Of a stretch of 64,000 nucleotides of DNA, positions 34,300-43,533 are shown in pieces; within the stretch, counting starts at the first letter, position 1; every line of letters begins with the position of its first letter. The DNA is from Iphinoe sp. HA4291-MV1 (GTDB taxonomy: Bacteria > Cyanobacteriota > Cyanobacteriia > Cyanobacteriales > Nostocaceae): NCBI GenBank assembly GCA_019359415.1, contig JAHHHH010000012.1, positions 1-64,000 of the forward strand, given 5' to 3'. Under the pieces are notes generated by a model, which saw only the letters and a program-made list of their open reading frames with translations, was not told where the DNA came from and did not search any database. A program made the translations under genes and the position numbers.

Positions 34300-35418
34300 A
34301 TGAACAACCATACCATTGGGATTAACGATACGACCTTGCGAGATGGCGAACAAGCCGCAGGTATAGCTTTTAATGTTGAGGAAAAAATTGCGATCGCCAC
34401 TCTTCTTGATTCTATTGGTGTTCAAGAACTGGAAGTTGGCATTCCGGCAATGGGGCAAGAAGAAGCAGAGTCAATCCGAACGATTGTTAATCTGGGATTA
34501 AACACTAAATTACTTGGCTGGAACCGTGCTAACTTGTCCGATATTCAGGCATCAATCAATTGTGGTTTGCAACGGGTGCATGTTTCCGTTCCTGTCTCGG
34601 AAATTCAGATAGCAGCAAAGTTTGGGGGGAAATGGCAACTGATGCTGGATCGTCTGCGGGATGCGATCAATTTTGCCTGCGATCGCGGTTTATCTGTATC
34701 TGTTGGCGGCGAAGATTCTTCCAGAGCCGATGAGTCTTTTCTACTGGATGTGGCACTTTCTGCTCAAGAGTGGGGAGCTTTCCGGTTTCGCTTCTGTGAC
34801 ACTGTAGGAATTCTCGATCCTATCACCACTTACAACAAAGTTCGCCACCTTGTCTCTCACCTATCCATTCCAGTTGAAATGCATATGCACGATGACTTTG
34901 GACTAGCAACTGCGAACACGCTGGCTGGTATAAAAGCAGGAGCGCTATCAGTCAACACCACGGTAAACGGAATGGGCGAACGGGCAGGTAATGCAGCGCT
35001 AGAAGAAGTTGTGATGGGACTCAGATGCATCTATGGTATCGAAATGGGCATTGATACAAAACGGCTGCTGGAACTGTCACGGTTAGTTGCCAAAGCTACC
35101 AACTATCCGGTTCCTCCCTGGAAGGCAATCGTGGGTGAAAATACCTTCGCACACGAATCGGGCATTCATGCTCATGGTGTATTACAAAACCCAGTGACTT
35201 ACGAACCATTCGCGCCGGAAGATGTTGGTTGGGAACGTCGCTTGGTTGTAGGGAAACATTCCGGTCGCCATCTGCTGCTTAGTGTACTGCAACAACATGG
35301 AATCAATCTCAGTGGCGTAGAAATCCAATCAGTGCTGGATGCTGTGCGGCATAAGTCAGTACAAACCAAGCGTAGTCTCACTGTTGAAGAACTCCTGAGT
35401 TTAGTTCCTCAAGGATAA
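34300..35418 (+). CDS. nifV: Homocitrate synthase NifV
   Basis: 372 residues of the alpha-IPM/homocitrate synthase family. The N-terminal motif [18 protein letters not shown], the metal-binding [16 protein letters not shown] (about residue 195) and [18 protein letters not shown] are intact, as is the [16 protein letters not shown] segment. NifV condenses acetyl-CoA with 2-oxoglutarate to give homocitrate, the organic ligand of FeMo- and FeV-cofactor. Its position between a VnfR-like regulator and vanadate-uptake genes suggests dedication to the V-nitrogenase. ATG at 34300; likely cotranscribed with vnfR1 and vupA. Confidence 0.9.
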   Translation: MNNHTIGINDTTLRDGEQAAGIAFNVEEKIAIATLLDSIGVQELEVGIPAMGQEEAESIRTIVNLGLNTKLLGWNRANLSDIQASINCGLQRVHVSVPVSEIQIAAKFGGKWQLMLDRLRDAINFACDRGLSVSVGGEDSSRADESFLLDVALSAQEWGAFRFRFCDTVGILDPITTYNKVRHLVSHLSIPVEMHMHDDFGLATANTLAGIKAGALSVNTTVNGMGERAGNAALEEVVMGLRCIYGIEMGIDTKRLLELSRLVAKATNYPVPPWKAIVGENTFAHESGIHAHGVLQNPVTYEPFAPEDVGWERRLVVGKHSGRHLLLSVLQQHGINLSGVEIQSVLDAVRHKSVQTKRSLTVEELLSLVPQG

Positions 35419-35466
35419 ACACACAATACGACTCACTTTACACTAGATTATTTTATTACTCTGTCA

Positions 35467-36375
35467 ATGCGTAAATCCTACATTTTCAGAAGCTCTATGA
35501 TTCGGAGAATTTTCATTGCATGTTTGACGTGTAGCTTGGTAACTCTGAGTTCTGAAACTAGTGATATGCTGCTCAAGCAAAAGCCAGCTACTGCACAGTC
35601 CCCAAAAAATAAAAATGTCATAGTAGCAATGACAACCAGTATTGAGGATAGTGGTTTGCTAGATGATTTAGTTCCAGCAATTGAAAAGAAAACAGGATAT
35701 AAGCTAAAAAAGATTGCAGTTGGTACTGGACAAGCTTTGGCTCTGGCTGAAAAAGGTGAAGTTGACGCGCTGTTCGTCAATTCACCTAAAGCTGAAGGCA
35801 AAGTTTTGGCAGGCGGTGCGGTGATTAATCGCCACTTGGTAATGCATAATGATTTTGTGATTGTCGGATCAGATGCTGATAAGGCAAAGATCCGAGGGAA
35901 AAAGAATGCTGTAGAAGCATTCTCCCTGATTGCTAAAAATCAAGCATTATTTGTATCGCGGGGTGATGACTCAGGTACTAATAAACTGGAGAAAGATTTA
36001 TGGAAACAGGCAAATGTCACACCATCTGGCGCTTGGTATCAGCAAACAGGTGCTGGGATGGCGCAAACTTTGCAAGTCGCTAATCAAAAACTGGGATACA
36101 CCCTAGTGGATCGGGCAACATACATATTTCAGAAGAAAAACCTGTCTTTGCCAATACTAGTTGAAGGAGACAAGAAACTGTTGAATCTTTATCATGTGAT
36201 GGAAGTGAATTCCCAGAAATTTCCCAGAGTCAATGGTGCAGGGGCTAAAGCGTTTATTAATTATGTCTTATCTCCTGAAGGACAAAAACTGATTGCAGCC
36301 CACGGAAGAAAACAGTTTGGACAACCGCTATTTTATGTTGATGGCGGTAAAACGGAAAAAGATTACGGTTTTTAG
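35467..36375 (+). CDS. vupA: Vanadate/tungstate-type ABC substrate-binding protein VupA
   Basis: 302 residues with a signal peptide (IRRIFIACLTCSLVTLSS, followed by a TAQS-like cleavage region) and a TupA/WtpA-type binding domain: VIVAMTTSIEDSGLLDDLVP, GTGQALALAEKGEVDALFV, VGSDADKAKIRGKKNAVEAF, FVSRGDDSGTNKLEKDLW. The Thr-Ser after the first strand and the SRGDDSGT loop are the oxyanion-binding signatures of this family. In A. variabilis vupABC imports vanadate for the V-nitrogenase. ATG at 35467, with an internal ATG at 35497 as an alternative. Periplasmic, first of three transporter genes. Confidence 0.85.
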   Translation: MRKSYIFRSSMIRRIFIACLTCSLVTLSSETSDMLLKQKPATAQSPKNKNVIVAMTTSIEDSGLLDDLVPAIEKKTGYKLKKIAVGTGQALALAEKGEVDALFVNSPKAEGKVLAGGAVINRHLVMHNDFVIVGSDADKAKIRGKKNAVEAFSLIAKNQALFVSRGDDSGTNKLEKDLWKQANVTPSGAWYQQTGAGMAQTLQVANQKLGYTLVDRATYIFQKKNLSLPILVEGDKKLLNLYHVMEVNSQKFPRVNGAGAKAFINYVLSPEGQKLIAAHGRKQFGQPLFYVDGGKTEKDYGF

Positions 36376-36479
36376 ACGGCTTTTAGGTTGCTCTGCACCA
36401 CACAAATTGTGATCAGTTTATGGTGTACTTGCAGTGATTCTATTAATCTATACGTTTACACAGGTTTAGAAAAAGATTT

Positions 36480-37178
36480 GTGGATACTTTCATTCAAGGA
36501 GCTATAAAAGCTTTTGAACTATTAACCAGTGGCAATAGTGACGTTTTCCAAGTGATGACCATGACATTGTTGGTATCTGGAACAGCTACAGCTATTAGTG
36601 TGTTTCTTGGCTTACCATTAGGGCTATGGCTAGCTTTAGCGGATTTCGTCGGCAAGCAAGTATTAACTAGCTTGGTTAACTTTGGTATGGGATTACCGCC
36701 AGTCGTAGTCGGCTTAATAGTTAGTCTGTTTTTGTGGCGGTCTGGGCTGTTAGGAAACCTTGACTTGATGTATACGCCCACGGCTATGATCATAGCCCAA
36801 GCAATCATTGCTTTGCCAATTGTAGCTGGCTTCAGTTTTGCGGCAATTCTCACTATTAATCCGAAACTGCGCTTGCGACTGCTATCAATGGGTGCGACAC
36901 AGTGGCAAGCCAATTGGTTGCTGATCAAGGAAGCACGGTTAGGGTTAATAGCTGCCATCATCGCTGGTTTTGGTCGCGTCATCTCCGAAGTTGGCGCATC
37001 CATGATGGTGGGGGGCAATATCAAGGGGCAGACAAGAGTGCTGACCACGGCGATCGTCACGGAAGTGGAGAAAGGGAATTACGATGTCGCTATGGCGATC
37101 GCCTTCATTCTACTCATCATCGCATACAGCATTATAGTATCGCTGACTCTGTTGCAATACGATAAGAAAATTTTATGA
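36480..37178 (+). CDS. vupB: Vanadate ABC permease VupB
   Basis: 232-residue TupB-type permease starting at GTG 36480. Five or so membrane helices are clear (VMTMTLLVSGTATAISVFLG, VVVGLIVSLFLWRSG, AMIIAQAIIALPIVAGFSFA, LIAAIIAGFGRVISEVGAS, VAMAIAFILLIIAYSIIVSL). The EAA-type coupling loop region is EARLGLIAAIIAGFGRVISE. The end overlaps the vupC start by four bases (ATGA), showing translational coupling. Specificity for vanadate over tungstate or molybdate rests on the vnf context. Confidence 0.85.
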   Translation: MDTFIQGAIKAFELLTSGNSDVFQVMTMTLLVSGTATAISVFLGLPLGLWLALADFVGKQVLTSLVNFGMGLPPVVVGLIVSLFLWRSGLLGNLDLMYTPTAMIIAQAIIALPIVAGFSFAAILTINPKLRLRLLSMGATQWQANWLLIKEARLGLIAAIIAGFGRVISEVGASMMVGGNIKGQTRVLTTAIVTEVEKGNYDVAMAIAFILLIIAYSIIVSLTLLQYDKKIL

Positions 37179-38329
37179 ACATGATGACTCAGTTTCAGCC
37201 ATTTGTTAATTTGCAATCCTATCCTGTAGCACGACAGGAAAATCTGAGGAGCATGAACGAGTATGTTCTGAATATGCAGCAAGTTAACGTCGATAGCAAA
37301 ACACGTAAAAATATCCTATCAATTGAAAATTTTACAGTCCGTCCTGGAGAACTTATAGCGGTGCTTGGTCCTAATGGCGCTGGTAAAAGCACCCTGATAA
37401 GAACAATCAATTTGTTGCAGCCTTACCGTGGTCAAATGCAACTATTTGGACAAGATGTTTGCCATGCCAATAAAACATTGTTGCGTCGTCGTTCTGCCCT
37501 AGTCTTTCAGGAGACATTACTACTGAATGATACTGTGTTTAATAATGTTGCCAAAGTCTTAGAATTTCGAGGCACACCAGCAAACAAGATTAAGCAAAAG
37601 GTACATACAGCACTCGCCACTTTTGGCTGCGAACATCTGGCTAATCGCTCAGCTCGCTCGCTGTCTGGTGGTGAAGCAAAGCGAGTTTGTATTGCTTGCG
37701 GGTTAGTCGCTGATTCAGAATTGCTGCTTTTAGATGAGCCTTCTGCCTCTTTAGATGTGGGAATACGCGCCCAAATCATCGAGAAAATTAGACAATGGGC
37801 ACAAGCGAGGGGAGCGGCAGTCATATTAGTCAGTCATAACTTTACCGATATACTGCATTTTGCAGAAAGGGCGATCGCCCTGTTTGACGGTTGTATCATA
37901 CAGGATGATAAGTTGGAAATGCTCATACGCCGACCAGCGAATGAGCAACTTGCAAGACTCGTAGGGATGGATAATATTATTGCGTGTCGGGTAGAACGGG
38001 TCAGCCGTGGTTATTTGATCAAGCTCGCAAATAGTATAGAGTTTTTATATCCTGGTGAAGTGAAAACGCCAATCACTGCCTGTTGTCTGTCCGGTGATGC
38101 TTTCTATCTTGGTGATACAAGTTCTTCAGTGCCATATCAGCCAGGAGTGGTGACTATCAAAGGGTGGGTGGAACGGATTGTACGTGGCATAGGGACTTAT
38201 ACTATTTGGGTTAAGGTGGGGGAACAAACTTTAATCGCCAGACTGCCTCAAAGTCATATATCTGGCAATGTCTATCAACATGAAATGATTAAACTAGCAT
38301 TCAATCCTAGAGATGCACATTTTGTTTAG
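37175..38329 (+). CDS. vupC: Vanadate ABC ATP-binding protein VupC
   Basis: 384 residues. Walker A AVLGPNGAGKSTLIRTI (about residue 65), Q-loop LVFQETLLLNDTV, signature RSLSGGEAKRVCIACGL, Walker B ELLLLDEPSASLDVG and the switch His in VILVSHNFTDIL. A C-terminal domain (about 265-384) with LVGMDNIIACRVERVSRGY resembles the regulatory TOBE/MOP-type domains of oxyanion importers. ATGA overlap with vupB. The 3' end overlaps the convergent TetR gene by 23 bases. A 47-base relic of this gene lies at 43485-43531. Confidence 0.9.
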   Translation: MNMMTQFQPFVNLQSYPVARQENLRSMNEYVLNMQQVNVDSKTRKNILSIENFTVRPGELIAVLGPNGAGKSTLIRTINLLQPYRGQMQLFGQDVCHANKTLLRRRSALVFQETLLLNDTVFNNVAKVLEFRGTPANKIKQKVHTALATFGCEHLANRSARSLSGGEAKRVCIACGLVADSELLLLDEPSASLDVGIRAQIIEKIRQWAQARGAAVILVSHNFTDILHFAERAIALFDGCIIQDDKLEMLIRRPANEQLARLVGMDNIIACRVERVSRGYLIKLANSIEFLYPGEVKTPITACCLSGDAFYLGDTSSSVPYQPGVVTIKGWVERIVRGIGTYTIWVKVGEQTLIARLPQSHISGNVYQHEMIKLAFNPRDAHFV

Positions 38330-38909
38330 AATGTGATGCAGTCTGAATTAGCATTGCTGCTGCCTTTTTCGCCTGTGATGCAGTTGACCAACTTCCTTCC
38401 ATCATCGCAACCACAATCGCACCTTGTACAAGCAGAAGCAGTTGTCGAGCTAACTGTTCGGGTGACGAAATTTCTGCGGCTTGAGCGAGGCTCTTGATGT
38501 AATGGTAGATCGATTGTTGATGCTCCAATGCTACTCGATGTCCAGGATGGTCAGGATTGGCTAATTCCACTGAGGCATTTATGAATGCACAACCTCGAAA
38601 ATCTGGTCCCTCAAACCATTCCCGCAGGGCATCAAATATTACTAGCAGTTGTTGGGCTGGATCAGAAGCTTGTTGCTCAATCCTAGTTTTGAGCCATTTG
38701 CACCATTGTTCATCCTGTTGTCGTAACCATGCTTCAATCAATGCATCTTTTGATTTGAAATGATTATAGAGCGACATTTTAGCAACGCCTGATTCGGCAA
38801 TGATTCTGTCAATGCCAACGTTCCGGATTCCCTCTCGATAAAACAAGTCTGATGCCGTATTCAGGATGCGTTCGTGGACAGACTTACGGATTGCTCTCGG
38901 TTTAGTCAT
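38307..38909 (-). CDS. TetR/AcrR family regulator
   Basis: 200 residues. The N-terminal HTH is ERILNTASDLFYREGIRNVG, IDRIIAESGVAKMSLYNHF and KSKDALIEAWL, followed by a C-terminal ligand domain with RGCAFINASVELANPDHP. This type controls nearby redox or efflux genes. It is divergent from the nitroreductase at 38970 across a 60-base gap, so it probably regulates that gene and itself. The 3' end overlaps vupC. Confidence 0.85.
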   Translation of the reverse strand: MTKPRAIRKSVHERILNTASDLFYREGIRNVGIDRIIAESGVAKMSLYNHFKSKDALIEAWLRQQDEQWCKWLKTRIEQQASDPAQQLLVIFDALREWFEGPDFRGCAFINASVELANPDHPGHRVALEHQQSIYHYIKSLAQAAEISSPEQLARQLLLLVQGAIVVAMMEGSWSTASQAKKAAAMLIQTASHSKQNVHL

Positions 38910-38969
38910 TTAATCACATCCTTTCTATCTTTGAAATCGTAAAGAAGCTTTGGAGTTCAAAAGTTAACT

Positions 38970-39791
38970 ATGACTAATCCTATAGAACTAATGCGATCGC
39001 GCTATGGTGAGATTCCTTTCAATTGCGATATTCTCTGGAACGACTTCCTTAGTACAATAATATCTCATCGTTCAGTTCGATCTTATCTATCTGACCCTCT
39101 ACCGCCCTTAACCCTAGAGTTGTTAATTGCAGCTGCTCAATCTGCTGCGACTTCTGCCAATCTCCAATCCTGGAGTGTGGTAGCAATTGAAGATCTACAG
39201 CGCAAAGAAGAATTATCCAGACTGGCAGGAGAACAAGCCCATATTAAAGAGGCTCCTTTATTCTTGGTTTGGTTAGCAGATTTGGCTCGTGTAGCTCGTG
39301 TGGCTGACAGTCGCGGACTATCTCATCATGCTCTAGAATACTTGGAACTGTTGATTAAGGCAATAGTTGATGCCTCGATAGCAGCGCAAAATGCCACTCT
39401 TGCTGCTGAGTCCCTTGGTTTGGGAACGGGATATATTGGCGCAATCCGCAAAAGTACGTCAGAAGTAGCAGCACTATTGAATTTACCACCTTTGGTATTC
39501 CCTGTGTTTGGGTTGTGTGTGGGTTATCCAAATCCTGAAGTACAAACAGCTATTAAGCCACGGTTACCTCAGTCCGCTGTACTGCATCGAGAAACTTATA
39601 AATTGGCAGAGCAAGATGAGGCGATCGCTCACTACAACGACATCATCAAAAATTTTTATACTGAACAAAAGATGAATGTCGCTGGTGATTGGTCACAACA
39701 CTCAGCCGAGCGCATCGCCACTTTAGAATATCTCAAAGGATGCAAGTACTTGCGTGAGGTTCTGAATAACTTAGGCTTCAAGCTACTATAA
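38970..39791 (+). CDS. NfsA-type flavin nitroreductase/oxidoreductase
   Basis: 273 residues of the nitroreductase fold. The FMN-binding HRSVRSYLSDPLPPLTLELL opening, AAQSAATSANLQSWSVVAIE, AAQNATLAAESLGLGTGYIG and VFPVFGLCVGYPNPE are the NfsA/FRP signatures. The family reduces nitroaromatics, chromate or flavin with NADPH. It is divergent from a TetR regulator that probably responds to its substrate or a xenobiotic. Cytoplasmic, monocistronic. Confidence 0.85.
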   Translation: MTNPIELMRSRYGEIPFNCDILWNDFLSTIISHRSVRSYLSDPLPPLTLELLIAAAQSAATSANLQSWSVVAIEDLQRKEELSRLAGEQAHIKEAPLFLVWLADLARVARVADSRGLSHHALEYLELLIKAIVDASIAAQNATLAAESLGLGTGYIGAIRKSTSEVAALLNLPPLVFPVFGLCVGYPNPEVQTAIKPRLPQSAVLHRETYKLAEQDEAIAHYNDIIKNFYTEQKMNVAGDWSQHSAERIATLEYLKGCKYLREVLNNLGFKLL

Positions 39792-39802
39792 AAGGTGCCA
39801 AT

Positions 39803-39936
39803 TGCTAAAATGACTTTATCTCCTTCATTCTCTAGAGATTGATTATGGTGTTGCAGCAGCCTGCTCGTTCTATCCCTATTCCACCCTCGTGCTGAGTTTG
39901 AGCGCCGCTATGAAGCAGCCTATGATTTTTGGCTGT
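39803..39936 (+). pseudogene. Truncated duplicate of the Uma2 gene 5' end
   Basis: Repeats the upstream region and first codons of the Uma2 gene at 40641 (CTCTAGAG...TTGATTATGGTGTTGCAGC, then CCTATTCCACCC), lacks about 23 bases (including the HIP1 site), resumes at CGTGCTGAGTTTGAGCG and ends after GCTATGAAGCAGCC. The intact gene lies 0.8 kb downstream, after an intervening nuclease-like gene. Confidence 0.8.
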
Positions 39937-39994
39937 GAGCTGAGCGCGTAAAATAGTTTTACTAGAGGTTAAAACCAGGTGAAACTAGTGATTT

Positions 39995-40597
39995 ATGCCA
40001 TATAGTCAATTTACTATCGAACAAATCAAAAATAACTTTGGGATAATTATATCTGAGCAATTTGGAATTTTTGCTGATATACCAGAGATAAATTACAGCG
40101 ATTTTTTTGCCCAATCTCTTAAAGAATATTTACCTCTAGCATTGGCGATCGACACAGAAAAAGCCCGTTCTGAGCTGATTGTCATGCCTATTTTGGTAGA
40201 GATTAAAAGACAACTAGCATCACAAATCAGTATATTTTCTGGCAAAGATTTTACTGTAGATGTTACAAAAGGATTAAATGGATTTTGTGATTTCTTAATT
40301 AGTCTTTCTTCAGAGCAAATTTTTATAGAAGCACCAGTTGTAACTCTAGTGGAAGCAAAAAATGACAATATTCAATCTGGTTTGGCACAATGTATGGCAG
40401 AAATGATAGCTGCTCAAATTTTTAATGAAGTTAAAGAAAACCAAATTAGTACAATTTATGGTGTAGTAACGACTGGAACTAACTGGAGATTTTTGCGTTT
40501 GGAAGGGAAAACTATAGAGATAGATTTTAATGAATATTTTATCAGTCAGGTGGGGAAAATATTGGGAATTTTGAAAAGTACAGTAATGGTTGACTAA
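39995..40597 (+). CDS. PD-(D/E)XK-like cyanobacterial protein (paralogue of 15277-15894)
   Basis: 200 residues: MPYSQFTIEQIKNNFG, EKARSELIVMPILVEI, LNGFCDFLISLSSEQ, VVTLVEAKNDNIQSGLAQ and the terminal IYGVVTTGTNWRFLRLEG. The E...D...EAK arrangement resembles a restriction-endonuclease fold but with EAKN in place of EAKK. It lies between the truncated and intact copies of the Uma2 5' region, so it or the duplication arrived by a local rearrangement. Function unknown. Confidence 0.7.
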   Translation: MPYSQFTIEQIKNNFGIIISEQFGIFADIPEINYSDFFAQSLKEYLPLALAIDTEKARSELIVMPILVEIKRQLASQISIFSGKDFTVDVTKGLNGFCDFLISLSSEQIFIEAPVVTLVEAKNDNIQSGLAQCMAEMIAAQIFNEVKENQISTIYGVVTTGTNWRFLRLEGKTIEIDFNEYFISQVGKILGILKSTVMVD

Positions 40598-40640
40598 AAG
40601 CTAAAATGACTCTATCTCCTTCATTCTCTAGAGGTTGATT

Positions 40641-41324
40641 ATGGTGTTGCAGCAGCCTGCCCGTTCTATCCCTATTCCACCCTTAGAGAGTGGCGATCGC
40701 TTAACTCGTGCTGAGTTTGAGCGCCGCTATGAGGCAACCCCGGAAAAACTCAAAGCGGAATTGATCGAAGGAGTGGTTTACGTGGCATCCCCTGTACGAG
40801 TCTTTCATGGCAATCCTCATTTCAATTTAATTACCTGGCTGGGGGTATACAGCACGGCTACTCCGGGTGTAAGCGGCTCGGATAACGCCACAACCCGTCT
40901 GGATTTGGACAATGAACCTCAACCGGATGCCTTGCTGCGGATTGAAATTGATGGTACCTCGACTATCAGTGAAGATGGCTACATCGAAGGAGCACCGGAA
41001 TTAGTGGCGGAAATTGCAACCAGCAGTGCGGCAATTGACTTAGGGACCAAGCGAAACGTCTACCGCCGCAATGGTGTTCAGGAATATTTGGTGTGGCAAA
41101 CCTTTGAAAATCGCTTCAGTTGGTTCCGGTTACAAGCTGAGGAATTTGTATTAATTGAACCCGATGCTGATGGGATGATTCGCAGTAGCGTGTTTCCAGG
41201 GTTGTGGCTGGCGGTGTCAGCATTATTGGAGGGCAACATGATGGAAGTGCTAAATGTGCTGCAAGCAGGGATTGATGACTCGAAACATCAGGCGTTTGTT
41301 CAGGAGTTGGCAGGGCGATCGTAA
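40641..41324 (+). CDS. Uma2 family putative endonuclease
   Basis: 227 residues from the ATG at 40641. Uma2 signatures: RLTRAEFERRYEATPEKLKA, ELIEGVVYVASPV, NEPQPDALLRIEI, GAPELVAEIATSSAAIDLGTK and NVYRRNGVQEYLVWQ. The PD-(D/E)XK-like residues Glu (ELIEG), Asp (PDALL), Glu (LVAEIA) and Lys (TKRNVYR) are present. The family is greatly expanded in cyanobacteria, and its role is not established. Stand-alone. Confidence 0.85.
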   Translation: MVLQQPARSIPIPPLESGDRLTRAEFERRYEATPEKLKAELIEGVVYVASPVRVFHGNPHFNLITWLGVYSTATPGVSGSDNATTRLDLDNEPQPDALLRIEIDGTSTISEDGYIEGAPELVAEIATSSAAIDLGTKRNVYRRNGVQEYLVWQTFENRFSWFRLQAEEFVLIEPDADGMIRSSVFPGLWLAVSALLEGNMMEVLNVLQAGIDDSKHQAFVQELAGRS

Positions 41325-41897
41325 GCTGATATCAAACTGCGATCGCCGTTCGCGGAGCGTGCGCTTTGCGCTCAGGCGGGGCGAAAGCCCATCGCGCTTG
41401 CAGCCCAAGCTACCTTAAAACACTACAGTCGATGCCTTGATCGCAGCGCAAAATAGTCACCCGACTTTCATTTCCCTTTGTATCACGGACAATAATTTGT
41501 TGTTGAGCAAAATAATCTTCCTGTAAAGGGTGGTTATACGGAAAAAATCGGTATAATACCCCAAGACCTTCGCCAATTTAAAAAATTCCTTCAAGGTTTC
41601 CCGCAAGGGTTTTTTAACGTATTGCCCGTATGATAAAGGGTTTGAGCCTCCAAGCTACCTTGTAAGTTAAACGCCTATGTATGGGTCATTTTGCCAGTGC
41701 AAGCCAAAATTTTTGTAGGCTCTTATTTTGGCAAAGGTATTGTAACTCCAACAATATTCCTCAAAGACTGATGCAGCGATTCGCTGATAATCTTGGCTCA
41801 AATGTTGTTGCTGTTTGAAATACTGATGCGGCATAACGATTCTTTTGGACATGACTCGCTATTCTTTAGATAGTAAGGATTAATTAGGGAAACTCAA
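41325..41897. other. Intergenic region with a recombination-site-like palindrome
   Basis: Holds a GC-rich repeat (about 41340-41400) and the palindromic site TTATACGG...CGGTATAA at 41534-41556 within a 40-base block repeated at 47012-47051. A 61-codon minus-strand frame at 41667-41852 (SKRIVMPHQYFKQQQHLSQ) has no recognised family and is not called with confidence. Confidence 0.55.
41520..41559. repeat. Direct repeat with tyrosine-recombinase-like core, left copy
   Basis: CCTGTAAAGGGTGG then TTATACGG-AAAAAAT-CGGTATAA, i.e. 8-base inverted arms with a 7-base centre. Matches 47012-47051 in the same orientation with few changes. It could be an attachment site flanking a 5.5-kb accessory segment. 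Confidence 0.6.
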
Positions 41898-42110
41898 ATG
41901 GCAACTAACACTTCTTTGGAGGAACGGCTTGCAGCAGTAGAAGCAGCGATCGCTGAGTTGCAGAAGCAAATTGCGGCTCCTCAACCGACAAATTGGCTGC
42001 AACAAATTACAGGATCTTTCAAAGATGAACCTGCTTTTGAGAAGGTACTTGCTTACGGACGAGCCATCCGACAAGGGGATGAGTCTCTTCTCGAAGCGCA
42101 AGACGAGTGA
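41898..42110 (+). CDS. Antitoxin of a VapBC-type pair
   Basis: 70 residues: TNTSLEERLAAVEAAIAELQ, a coiled-coil start, then PTNWLQQITGSFKDEPAFEK and VLAYGRAIRQGDESL. This antitoxin type regularly precedes PIN toxins in cyanobacteria. Stop and toxin start overlap (TGATG). It presumably binds and neutralises the toxin and autoregulates the operon. Confidence 0.75.
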   Translation: MATNTSLEERLAAVEAAIAELQKQIAAPQPTNWLQQITGSFKDEPAFEKVLAYGRAIRQGDESLLEAQDE

Positions 42111-42538
42111 TGAAATATTTATTGGATACAGATCATCTAAGCATTCTTCAGCGTCAAGTAGGGAAGGACTACAACAACCTTTCGACCCGCATGTCTCACT
42201 ACCCCCTATCAGATTTTGCTGTATCAACTGTGACATTTCATGAACAGATGCTTGGCAGTCACGCTTATATTAATCGTGCTCGTAATCTGAATGACGTAGT
42301 GAAAGGATATGAAATGATGGTGCGGCTTGTCAGCGATTTCAAAGTGCTGCCCCTCGTCTCATTTGATGCAGGTGCAGCCACGATATTTGATCAATTACAA
42401 TCACAACGGATTCAACTGGCAAAGATGGATGGGCGGATTGCTGCAATTGCGCTGTGCCGTGGGTTGATTCTGTTGACCCGCAATCACCGAGATTTTGGTA
42501 AAGTGTCGGGATTATTGATCGAAGATTGGACAGTTTGA
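42110..42538 (+). CDS. vapC: VapC-type PIN-domain toxin
   Basis: About 142 residues. PIN motifs: MKYLLDTDHLSILQRQ (first Asp), SDFAVSTVTFHEQMLG (conserved Glu), LAKMDGRIAAIALCRG (Asp) and LILLTRNHRDFGKV (Arg/Asp). VapC toxins are Mg-dependent RNases acting on tRNA or rRNA. All acidic residues look intact. It forms an operon with the antitoxin that overlaps its start. Confidence 0.9.
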   Translation: MKYLLDTDHLSILQRQVGKDYNNLSTRMSHYPLSDFAVSTVTFHEQMLGSHAYINRARNLNDVVKGYEMMVRLVSDFKVLPLVSFDAGAATIFDQLQSQRIQLAKMDGRIAAIALCRGLILLTRNHRDFGKVSGLLIEDWTV

Positions 42539-42808
42539 AGCATCAATAGAAGTAGTCGCGCTGGTCGCGGCATAACAACCCCAATGCAGCTGTTGAATAA
42601 CCAATGATACTACCATAGTAAAGTGATCGCCCTTCATCATAATAAGCGAAGAGCGATCGCTTAAAATCATCGGGTAATAAAGAAGGCGATCGCGCAAAGC
42701 GCCCGCCTCAAAGAGGTGATGCTCTCAAAGAGAGCCGCCCCTTGGGTGATCGCCTAAAATCATCTGTAAAATTAAGCAAGAGCGATCGCGCATAGAAGCA
42801 CAAAACTA

Positions 42809-43039
42809 ATGACACGGATTCCATTAACAGAAGCCCAACTTCGTTTACCAGAACTGATTGCAAGTCTGCAACCGGGTGAAGAAGTGCAGATTTTTTCCGG
42901 CGATCGCACCGTCGCCAGACTGATTGGCGAACCCCAACCACCCCGCAAGCCTCGCCAGCCCGGTAGTGCAATCGGAACCCTAATCATTCTGTCTGAAGAC
43001 GAAACCCACTTGGAAGACTTTCACGACTATATGCCATGA
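42809..43039 (+). CDS. Phd/YefM-type antitoxin
   Basis: 76 residues, MTRIPLTEAQLRLPELIASL then GEEVQIFSGDRTVARLIGEP, a Phd-like DNA-binding fold, with an acidic C-terminal tail (EDETHLEDFHDYMP) that would wrap the toxin. It overlaps the next ORF by 4 bases (ATGA), so toxin and antitoxin are translationally coupled. A HIP1 site lies inside. Confidence 0.8.
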   Translation: MTRIPLTEAQLRLPELIASLQPGEEVQIFSGDRTVARLIGEPQPPRKPRQPGSAIGTLIILSEDETHLEDFHDYMP

Positions 43040-43422
43040 AGTTTCTGCTCGATACTCAGGCATTCCTCTGGTTTGTACTCAATGATAGCGCTCTTAGTCA
43101 AGTCGCCTGTAATTTGATTGTCGATCCTCTCAATGACATCTTGCTCAGCCCTGCTTCCTATTGGGAAATTGCGATCAAAGTTAGTATTGGTAAGTATCAA
43201 ATTCCTGGAAATTTTGAAACATGGATGGGGCATCAAATCCAAGTTAACGAATTGGAAATATTACCAATTAAAGTTACCCATGCAGCCGCGATCGTGACTC
43301 TGCCATTCCATCATAAAGATCCTTTTGATCGGCTTTTAGTTGCCCAAGCACTCACAGAAAAGATCCCGATCATCAGCGTGGATGCAGTGCTAGACAATTA
43401 TGCAGTCACTCGTTATTGGTAA
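43036..43422 (+). CDS. vapC: PIN-domain toxin (VapC-like)
   Basis: 128 residues: MKFLLDTQAFLWFVLNDSAL, LSPASYWEIAIKVSIGKY, LPFHHKDPFDRLLVAQAL and IPIISVDAVLDNYAV. All four acidic positions of the PIN active site are present. This subtype (LLDTQAFLW) pairs with Phd-like antitoxins. Follows its antitoxin with a 4-base overlap. Confidence 0.9.
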   Translation: MKFLLDTQAFLWFVLNDSALSQVACNLIVDPLNDILLSPASYWEIAIKVSIGKYQIPGNFETWMGHQIQVNELEILPIKVTHAAAIVTLPFHHKDPFDRLLVAQALTEKIPIISVDAVLDNYAVTRYW

Positions 43423-43484
43423 GTGTAGGAACTGTAAACATAAACACTCAAAACTGCTTTCCAAGCCAAAATCTGACAACAACT

Positions 43485-43531
43485 CAGCGAACAAGCAACT
43501 TGCAAGACTAGTAGGAACGGATAATATTATT
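43485..43531 (+). pseudogene. vupC: Relic of vupC (47 bases)
   Basis: 42 of 47 bases match vupC at 37935-37981, same orientation (CAGCGAACAAGCAACTTGC, then GGATAATATTATT; codes for ANKQLARLVGTDNII). The flanks are unrelated. It ends three bases before the stop codon of the PEP-CTERM gene. Confidence 0.8.
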
Positions 43532-43533
43532 CC

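Noticed and set aside
41667-41852. 61-codon minus-strand ORF (SKRIVMPHQYFKQQQ)
   Set aside because: Could be a small gene or gene fragment, but no family, partner or clear ribosome binding site supports it.
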